Source: Plectrocnemia conspersa
Taxonomy: Eukaryota; Arthropoda; Insecta; Trichoptera; Polycentropodidae
Length of the DNA: 64,000 nt
Direction: 5' to 3'
Assembly (NCBI GenBank): GCA_009617715.1
Contig: VTFK01000170.1
Location: forward strand, 434,001-498,000
The notes beneath the pieces were generated by a model. That model saw only the letters and a program-made list of their open reading frames with translations. It was not told the DNA's origin and did not search any database. A program made the translations under genes and the position numbers. Shown here in pieces: positions 57,006 through 64,000 of this stretch (positions are counted from its first letter, which is position 1; each line of letters opens with the position of its first letter).

Positions 57006-57740
57006 CATAGCTGGGGACTTTTGAAGAAATGACAAGGCAAAATGTGCTTGTAAATAAAACTAACCAGATTATCTATATCGAAAGCTCTGATTATTACTGT
57101 TTGAAAAAGTTCGTAAATATTTTAAAATATGAATGGATTTCAATTTAGATAAAACATAATTGAAAAAATGTTTCACGGGCATTGAATCATCACAATACTG
57201 GAACACTACACAAATATCTATGCTACCTATGCCTTAGTACTATAATATACAGTAATTGCTCTTTTAGAGAACGTCGATATTTGTACATTAACGCACCCTA
57301 TCGCACTCTCGGCGATAATACGCAATCAGTCCATCGAACTGACTTCCTACCGATTACAAAACAATAGTATTCATTTGTGAGATATCGATCAGAATAGTGC
57401 AAAGAATTGATGAACCAATTTGAGATAAACGCGCTCAATTAATTTCACGGTTGATGACGGAGGCTTCGTGATAAGTTATTATACAATTTAAAAAAATAGT
57501 ATTTATTATTTATACTTTATGTGATTTTATATTACACTCATGTTGCTTCCTCATTTATTATATTTACGTACTATTTAAATAACAACAATGCTTCTAATAG
57601 CAGTTAAAAATAATCAATATTTTTAAAGGATAATTTGTTTCTGAGTATAAGAGCGCGAAGTTTTAAAAGTGCCCCCATATATTACACACATGAAGAAAAA
57701 ACACTTTTAAGCTCAGCTCCTCCTCACTTTGAGTGCTCGG
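57006..57740. other. Spacer, nothing recognised
   Basis: No confident ORF or repeat. Confidence 0.45.
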
Positions 57741-57749
57741 AGTTGTGGG

Positions 57750-57952
57750 CATAGACAGTCGAGTCGGAAGATATATTCGGCGTGCAATCGTCGGAAGCCA
57801 TTTCCTCTCCGCGAAAGAGAAATAGTCAAAACGGTCGTAAACGTCCGACGAACACAGCCGAAAGCTTTCAGAAGACGCTTGTTAACGACGAACGTAAAAA
57901 GAAAACTTTAGGAAAATTTAAAAAAATAACCCTCGCCATGCGACTGTCTCTT
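57750..57952 (+). CDS. Candidate internal exon, Lys/Arg/Ser-rich, unknown protein
   Basis: An open frame that has no ATG runs through ESEDIFGVQSSEAISSPRKR, NSQNGRKRPTNTAESFQKTL and NDERKKKTLGKFKKITLAMR to a stop at 58030. Upstream, GGGCATAGACAG offers splice acceptors; downstream, CTTG/GTAAAA at 57953 is a fair donor. Its composition is less AT-biased than its surroundings. A nuclear or cytoplasmic protein with a phosphorylatable basic tail is possible, but no family is recognised and no partner exon is proven. Confidence 0.3.
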
Positions 57953-58132
57953 GGTAAAACCACAAATTGCAACCGTTTAATGCCGCACGATAAACCTAGA
58001 GTGATCACTCTACATATGATAATACAATAGTTTCCATTTGACGGTATGCTCTCAAAATGACCCAGTTAAGTTTTATAGTAATGACCACATAACTTTATCC
58101 CTCATAACATCATAACTATGGACCTGATTAAG

Positions 58133-58164
58133 GTAGCTCTTGAATTTGAAAATTCAAGAGCTAC
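58133..58164. other. Perfect 15-bp-stem palindrome
   Basis: GTAGCTCTTGAATTT at 58133-58147 is followed by GA and its exact inverted copy at 58150-58164. It would form a tight cruciform or RNA hairpin. No element ends were recognised at its borders. Confidence 0.9.
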
Positions 58165-58865
58165 TTTCGGGGTTTGTGGTCGAGTGGTACGACTTATTCG
58201 GCCAGTTAGACGCATGAAGAGCTATTTGATTTACAGTTTATTGTCTTATACAAATGTAAGAATATACTGATATATAATAAACGGGCAGCGGTGTAAGCTC
58301 AAGAGTCTCCGTCGAGAGAGCGTTTGTGTCGTAAGTGAACCTCCAATGGAAGAGAAGACCATTTTAGGACCAATCGCATTATTGTTTAACTTCGCCGACG
58401 GCACATTACTTAGTAAATAGAGAAATCTCATAAAAGAAACGATCATGTTTACAAGCAATTATTAAAAAAGAGATACGCTAATTAAAATATTAAAAATATA
58501 TCGAAGAGAAAAATGCACGAAATAAACGAGGACCATTTAAATGAGCAATATATACCATATTTTGTTCCATAAAACTAATGTTTTATTTGTGTTTGCAACA
58601 CTTTTTTACATTGGCAACACAGTAATATAGGCAACACTGCTGTTAACTGACATAGTATGTCTCGTGGTTGATTGTCAGTTTTAGCGAGAAAGTGCACTTA
58701 GGAACCCGCAAAATAATACGTAAAATCAGTAAAATGCTTAAAGGCGTATCAAGACACTGAAAGACTGCGGTTGACAGTTTTTGTTACATATATAGAACAT
58801 ATATAGCTGTCACACAGAGAACTAATACTACTCCAAAGATTAAAACTGAAAATTTTTACTATTAT
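58165..58865. other. No recognised gene
   Basis: A moderately GC-rich stretch at 58285-58420 (GCCGTCGGCG region on the minus strand) and 58620-58700 (GCAACACTGCTGTTAACTG) look unique but carry no assignable ORF. Confidence 0.35.
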
Positions 58866-59510
58866 ACTTCAAGACAAATCATAGGCTCCTCATGTTTGCT
58901 GCACATCTTGTAAGGTAAACCTAACTCAGTGGTTACATGGAAAGGAAGAACGATGTCATTTGTTGTTCCAATGATGTGGAGGAAACCAAGAGATCATTTA
59001 CTACTTCTGCCTTACTGACGTACATAGGATTCTCAAGTAAAAATAAACATTTCGTATCCGAACCTTCCATCTACCATAAGACCAGTGTTCCATAGTTCTG
59101 ACATACAAGTATCTACTCCACCACCCAAGATATTATTTTTCATGAAGAACCTATGGATTATTCCAAGAAATGAACGAATATTAAGCTCCAAGTGACTGGC
59201 GTCTTTTAATAGATTCATCTAAAAGCAGTTTTGTTTCACAATGGTAATTAAAAAACCATCGATTCCAATTGTGATCAATATCAAAGAAATCTACGACACT
59301 ATATCTCTTCTGATGAATCTGATAAAATATGATAATTTCCAATGGAATATTTGTGGAGACTTGGAAAGTTGTTGCCTTACTACTAGGTTTGCATGGAATA
59401 TTTACGAAGTATTGCTGCTTCTTGTGTTTATGGGATAGCAGAACAACGGCGGCCGGTCAAAAGAGGGCTATATACCTGCCCTATAGCTGTACGCATTTAT
59501 TGCAAGTCGA
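58866..59510 (+). pseudogene. Decayed copy of a TE-associated arthropod protein of unknown function
   Basis: In changing plus-strand frames, the segment carries ordered blocks of a protein family that I recall as recurrent across arthropod genomes, usually unnamed: VPMMWRKPRDH (about 58960), FCLTDVHRI, a LFIDSSKSSF block (about 59206), KKPSIPIVINIKEIYDTISL (59250), YDNFQWNICGDL (59328), VVALLLGLHG (59370) and TKYCCFLCLWDSR (59400). At least four frame changes and stops separate them. The family's role is not established; its many damaged copies suggest it belongs to a transposon. No element ends were found. Confidence 0.65.
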
Positions 59511-59589
59511 GTCGATAATTATTTGTCAATTTAATGAAACATTACAGAACAAATCTAATGATAAATTCAAAACAAGCGTTTCATTTTAG

Positions 59590-59800
59590 TACAAAATATA
59601 TGTATTATTTATTATTTATTTTATTAATTTATTTAGCTTAATAGCTAATCTTTACATCTAACAAATTTAGTAAACACATATAAAAAATATATAAAAAATA
59701 CATAACAGAGAGAAAAAATAAAAATATACAATAATAAAGACTTAATATTATAATTTATTTCTATATGTACGAAGGTGTTTTTTTATTCCATTTATGAAAC
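59590..59800. other. A/T-rich tail region of the minus-strand LINE
   Basis: TTTATTTATTTTATTAA-type repeats fit an untranslated end and A-tail of the LINE to the right when read on the minus strand. Confidence 0.4.
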
Positions 59801-60640
59801 CCGTTATATTTTGTTGTTTCGGATTTCTCTTGGAAGACTATTATATAAATCAAAACCTCCGTACATAACTCCTCTAGCCGTACTCGTTTTCTTATACTTA
59901 ATTATCTTTAAATTTTCTCTATTTCTAGTATTATATTTATGTACATCTTTATTTCTTATTAAATACTTATTAAAATATTCTGGTAACATATTATTTTCTA
60001 ACTTATATATAAATACTAAAACATTCATACTCAATATTTCTTGAACATTCAACCATTCTAATCTATCAATCATACTTTTACAATTAGTTAATCTATTTTT
60101 TTATTTAAGATTACCTCATTGCCCTATTTTGTAATTTTTGCAACATTTGTTTGTCTAATTTATTTAACATATTTAATAGTGTTGCACAATAATTAAAATG
60201 GGGCAATATTATACTATTGTAGATTATTTTTTTTGTATTTATACTTAATATATTTCTTAATCTAGATAATAAACCTATTTTTCTACTAATTTTTTTTAAT
60301 ATGTAATTACAATGTTCTTTAAAATTTAATTTTGTATCAACAATTACTCCTAAATATTTTATATTATCCACTATTTCTATACTAGAGTTATTTATTACTA
60401 TTTTGGTACTATTATCTAACACATTTTTTATAATTAATAAACATACATTTAGTTTTATTCTCATTTAATTTAAGTACATTATTCTTTAACCATATTTCTA
60501 ATATACTTAATTCATTATTTAAATTATTTACAATTTCTTTAATGTTATCACCTATGCAATACATTAATGTGTCATTCGCAAATAGATGAATTTTACATTT
60601 TTTCACGTTATTAACTATATCATTAATATATCGTACGTAT
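59800..60640 (-). mobile_element. LINE reverse transcriptase 3' fragment (jockey/CR1-like), 5'-truncated
   Basis: On the minus strand: KIHLFANDTLMYC (about 60600), ELSILEIWLKNNVLKLNENK (60530-60470), NIKYLGVIVDTKLNFKEHCN (60370-60310), IIYNSIILPHFNYCATLLN (60215-60160), then LEWLNVQEILSMNVLVFIYK and YNTRNRENLKI, GVMYGGFDLYNSLPREIRN (60060-59815). The catalytic F-A-D-D has become F-A-N-D. Three frames are used, so it is inactive. All upstream reverse transcriptase and endonuclease sequence is absent, as for a truncated insertion. Confidence 0.9.
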
Positions 60641-60851
60641 GGGGATGGGGAGCCATACTTTCGTATGTACGTAATAATTAATAAATAATACTGTTTTCAT
60701 TGATTAATCATTTTCATAGTCATTATGCTCTGGCACATAAAATACTAATTTTACCGCCTATATCTCGTGAATTTTTATTCTTTGTAAATTTCTTACAATT
60801 TACTTATATTTTGAATACTAATTCATAAAATATTTATTACTTCATTTTCTC
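60641..60851. other. Spacer, nothing recognised
   Basis: AT-rich; no feature. Confidence 0.45.
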
Positions 60852-61000
60852 AAAATACTTTTGCGCTCTTATGACAAGCGCTCTTATGACTGTATGCGCA
60901 TTTGATGTACGTTATGTTGTTACAGCGCTACTTTGATAAACGCTCTTATGACGCAGCGCTTTTAATGCAGCGCTTTTTTGACGCACGCCCATTTGTGACG
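60852..61000. repeat. 15-bp-periodic degenerate minisatellite (CGCTCTTATGACGCA type)
   Basis: Units of mostly 14-16 bp start CGCTC, CGCTT, CGCAT or CGCCC: CGCTCTTATGACAAG, CGCTCTTATGACTG, CGCATTTGATGTACG, CGCTACTTTGATAAA, CGCTCTTATGACGCAG, CGCTTTTAATGCAG, CGCTTTTTTGACGCA and CGCCCATTTGTGACG. The last unit is nearly the unit of the array at 2.9 kb (CGCCCATTTGACCG). Confidence 0.85.
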
Positions 61001-61370
61001 TTGCCATACACATAAAGCTTGGTCTCGTGATTTTTTTCGTGAAAGCGTTAGACAAAAAAGGAACTGGTTTTTAATATCTTATCATAAAATTTCAGAAGCT
61101 AAGTTGAGCATTTTTTATTATGTTTTTAACTGATGTTTATCTTCATACATTTGTGATCGTTTTTAATATAAACTAGTAAATAAATTACCTACTACTTTTA
61201 CTCCATATTATTACATCTTTCATTAAACCCTTGAATAATAACATTCCTATGTACAAATCACCGGTACATTTTTAATGTATGGGGTCCATTCAAACAATAA
61301 TTTTACTGTAACATAAAAATTAGACGTGATACATCATGGTCACCATATAGACTTTGAATATGTATGATAA
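61001..61370. other. Spacer, nothing recognised
   Basis: AT-rich; no feature. Confidence 0.45.
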
Positions 61371-61372
61371 AC

Positions 61373-61956
61373 TTAGGCCGGTTTCACACGTGCCGGATGG
61401 ATTCACCCGGCACCGGGCCGGCGCCGTTTACAAAGCTTTCACACGTGGCCGGTCTCTGGCCGGTTTCTGGCCGGTTTCTGGCCGGTTTCTGGCCGGTTTC
61501 TTCCCAACCCGACCTATACCCCGTCAACTGGTGCCAGTAATTTAGGATTAACGGCTTCACATAAGTCCTTCCACACATTTCGCGTTATTTTTTTATTTTT
61601 GTATGTATTCTACTAAGATAATTAAAAGAGATTACATTAATATAATTAAAATTTCGAGGTCTATTTCTTCCGCTATTGCCTAAACACGAGGAATATATTT
61701 AATAATTTTATTACAAGATACCACAATCACTGTCAACGGCCCGGTTCATGTTGAGTTTTACCCCCACCACACTCAACTCGGTACCCGGCGCCGGACAGTT
61801 TAGTGAGCGCGGCCGGCGACAACCCGGCAGTCAGCGTCGGTCCGGCGCCGGGTAGATTTGTCCGGCACGTCTGGAATGATAGGTACTAGCCCATACAACA
61901 CCATCCCTACTACACGTGCCGGGCAAATCCACCCGGCACGTGTGAAACCGGCCTTA
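61373..61956. mobile_element. PIF/Harbinger-type MITE, 578 bp, TTA duplication
   Basis: The body 61376-61953 has the ends GGCCGGTTTCACACGTGCC and its inverted copy, with TTA on both sides (61373-61375, 61954-61956). The outer about 60 bp match 10223-10431. Inside lies an 11-bp minisatellite CTGGCCGGTTT repeated about four to five times (61447-61502), and a second internal TTTCACACGTGGCCGG word next to it that looks like a duplicated end. No transposase is present. Confidence 0.9.
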
Positions 61957-63430
61957 GTCCAAATCAGTCATCAAAATCCTAGTTACAAAATCTTTGTTGG
62001 CCAGTGTAATTGTTAACAATAGAAAAATAATAAATGTGAAAAGTAAAAGATCAGAAAGAAACTGATTTATTGGTGAGCATACGAAATAGAGTAAGGAACC
62101 CGTAGGGTAATACATAGAATTACCATTTTTTCTATTAGCGTTAAATTAGACCGATTTGTTCAGCTACCGATTATACTAGGAATTAATAAACCGTTGCTAG
62201 AATATTCAGATGCCCTGCTAGTTTACTAGTATAGTAAAATTATTTACGTTTCATAATTTAATATTATGTTTAGTGGTTAGAATGACATATTTTTTTGCTT
62301 GATATTTGGTTACAAAATATACTATAATTTAAAAGCATAATTAAAATAATTGAATTCACGAACAGAGTTTTTTTATATTTGTTTTATTCGAGACGAGAAC
62401 TTGTTTTAATTAAAATGCTGCGCGATATTGATGCTAAGTAAACGCGTTTTTTTAAGTTTAAATTATAAAAGTTAATAAATTATTTTTAGTGACAACAATA
62501 CGGTCGTAAAATTTGTGCAACATTATGATATAATATATACCGTTTTTGTCTGCTTCGTAAAGTCTTCAAGTTGTCTCGAAACTCTGGACCAGATCTGACG
62601 ATGTGGAAGCGGCTGCCTTTTCCCAAACATTGAGGGGTATAATGCTAAATCTAAAATTGTCAATTCTCGAGAAATTTGCTGATTTTAAAAAAAAAAAAAA
62701 ATTGAATTTGTACGAATACTTTTACATGTTTCACAACCCTTGCGGTTTTTCATACCACTATAAAAAAGGGTGGGACCGTGTCAGATATTTAAAAATATGC
62801 TTATGCCAATATTCTTTCTTGGTAGCTTTTAATAGGTCAAAAGTATTTAAATGGAAAAAAATGTTTTTTAACTACAATATTTAGCCTTATTTTTGCTTTA
62901 GTAATCTAAGAACTACAAAATGATCAAATAAGAATAAACCGCTACTCGTGAAAATCGATAGATTGGAAAAATGTGCTAAATTTTTTTTTTTTAAATATCG
63001 ATGAACTAAAATCTCGGTTTTTAAATAATCCAAAGGCGTTTTTTTGTCGTTATCTTGATTGGTATATGAAAAATGTAAAGTAGCAAAAGCTGTTATATAT
63101 TTTTTTCTACTATTCAGGTATAAATATAGAAGCCTGAAATTCTTTCGTAGCTCGACGCTCTAAAAGCAATATCAGTTTTTGAAGTTTGTTCTCTTTAACG
63201 ATTATACAGTTCTCTGTTCATTAATAATATAAAGATATCCACAGTAATATACTGTATTTTTATATTCACATACTACAGCAGGTTGCCACATTATTAGGGA
63301 TGCCTATGAAATTTTTTTTCGCTTTTATATTCATAAAAAATATATATCTATGATTTTAGGCACAGTAATTTTTATTTATTAATAAGAACATTTAATTGGG
63401 AACGTTTGAACACAATATTCGTTATTATCG
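61957..63430. other. AT-rich region, no recognised gene
   Basis: A 93-residue open stretch (62603-62884) has no family resemblance and includes an A-run; probably chance. Nothing else was recognised. Confidence 0.4.
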
Positions 63431-63434
63431 CATA

Positions 63435-63745
63435 TAAAGTGGAACATTTTGTAATACCGCCTTTTGCCACAATTATAGCTTTTTTATGTCGCACAATTTT
63501 GCATTTTGCCTTAGCTCAGGAGAGTGATGCCACGTCCGGATGAGGGTTTCGATGAGCTGCTGCTTGTTTATAATCACGCCCTTGGCCACCCCCCAATCTT
63601 CGTGAGCTCTCACAGGCTTTCAATAGGGTTCATGCTAGGATAATTCCCTGACCATGGCACAAACTGCACGTTTTTTTCAGCCAGGAATGCGGTGACACTC
63701 CTGGCTTTATGGCAGGGTGCGGAGTCGTGGAGCCGCTAAAAAAAA
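63435..63745 (-). pseudogene. Tc1-family transposase C-terminal relic
   Basis: On the minus strand: HDSAPCHKARSVTAFLAEKN (second catalytic Asp region), VQFVPWSGNYPSMNPIESL with the third acidic residue Glu after N-P-I, a stop where Trp is expected, then in another frame VAKGVIINKQQLIETLIRTW and HHSPELRQNAKL. This is the C-terminal third of a Tc1-like (DDE, N-P-I-E) transposase with frame breaks. The N-terminal part is absent within the window. Confidence 0.88.
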
Positions 63746-63790
63746 TTAACGCGATTTTCTTGATTTTCTCCAAATCGTTGTTTATTAGAA

Positions 63791-63930
63791 TCATTAAAAC
63801 CGCTTACCGGGCGACTTTTTTTTTCATTTATGGGTATCTCGAATTATCTCGATAATTTATAGTATTTAATCATATAATAACGTAAAAAATATTTTTATTT
63901 TTTTTAACACGAATTTCCTAATTATTTTTA
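63791..63930 (+). repeat. Dispersed repeat shared with 25814-25928
   Basis: See the copy at 25.8 kb; here it begins TCATTAAAACCGCTTACCGG and continues GCGACTTTTTTTTTCATTTA. About 50 bases are inserted between the two conserved halves compared with the other copy. It adjoins the Tc1 relic. Confidence 0.7.
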
Positions 63931-64000
63931 TTTTTTAGTGTAAAAAATATATTGAGAAACACTGCTGCAATGCCATATTTTGGATGATAGAACAAGCGAC

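Noticed and set aside
58174..58230. tRNA-derived SINE head (TGGTCGAGTGG looks like an A box)
   Set aside because: No B box at the proper distance and no acceptor-stem pairing.
62603..62884. 93-residue open frame as a gene
   Set aside because: It contains an A-run, lacks any recognisable motif and matches AT-driven chance composition.

Overview
This window is AT-rich insect nuclear DNA. The evidence is intron-containing genes with GT-AG splice sites, insect-type cytochrome P450s, and a dense, mostly decayed load of arthropod transposable elements (hAT, PIF/Harbinger, Tc1/mariner, piggyBac, Gypsy, jockey/CR1-like LINEs). I cannot fix the order or species from sequence alone.

Host genes. Three are well supported, all on the + strand. 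(1) An eight-exon, CYP2-clan P450 (16376-24936, 502 residues, CYP305-like) is complete, with all P450 landmarks and eight in-phase exons. (2) A two-exon CYP3-clan, CYP6-like P450 (28955-30567, 517 residues) is complete but has an altered C-helix (W-C-N-S-K) and I-helix (A-G-Y-E-S-S). (3) The first coding exon of a NOS1AP/CAPON-like PTB adaptor lies at 44811-44987; its next exons are not found in the window, and a CpG-rich block at about 40800-41160 may be its promoter and 5' untranslated exon. Two further exon-like segments are weaker: a basic, Ser-rich C-terminal exon (about 56000-57005) split by a hAT insertion, and a Lys/Arg-rich candidate exon (about 57750-57952).

Layout. 1-1929 is the 5' part of a ZMYM1/DUF4371-type hAT transposon with an identifiable end. 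2.1-4.9 kb holds repeats and a second hAT relic. 7.6-9.3 kb is a dead jockey-type LINE. 9.4-10.5 kb is a hAT relic followed by two nested MITEs. 10.5-16 kb has LTR-like fragments. 16.3-25 kb is the CYP305-like gene, with a mariner relic and a MITE in its introns. 25.3-28.5 kb is a poly(A)-only retroposition footprint and a Gypsy pol-LTR fragment. 28.9-30.7 kb is the CYP6-like gene. 31-44 kb is repeats, including a 1.5 kb Harbinger-like element and a foldback MITE. 44.8-64 kb is the CAPON-like exon followed by many DNA transposons with readable target-site duplications, a TE-encoded protein family of unknown function, a CR1/jockey-like LINE 3' end and a Tc1 relic.

The two P450s are neighbours in the same orientation but belong to different clans, with different exon structures and no sign of recent tandem duplication. 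Most novelty is in the mobile DNA. A 15-bp-periodic, highly degenerate minisatellite style occurs at four separate loci with different words. A foldback hAT derivative carries two head-to-head copies of the end of its own transposase gene and splits an ORF. Two MITEs are nested so that the second sits inside the target-site duplication of the first. Two PIF/Harbinger-like elements are linked as parent and deletion derivative.
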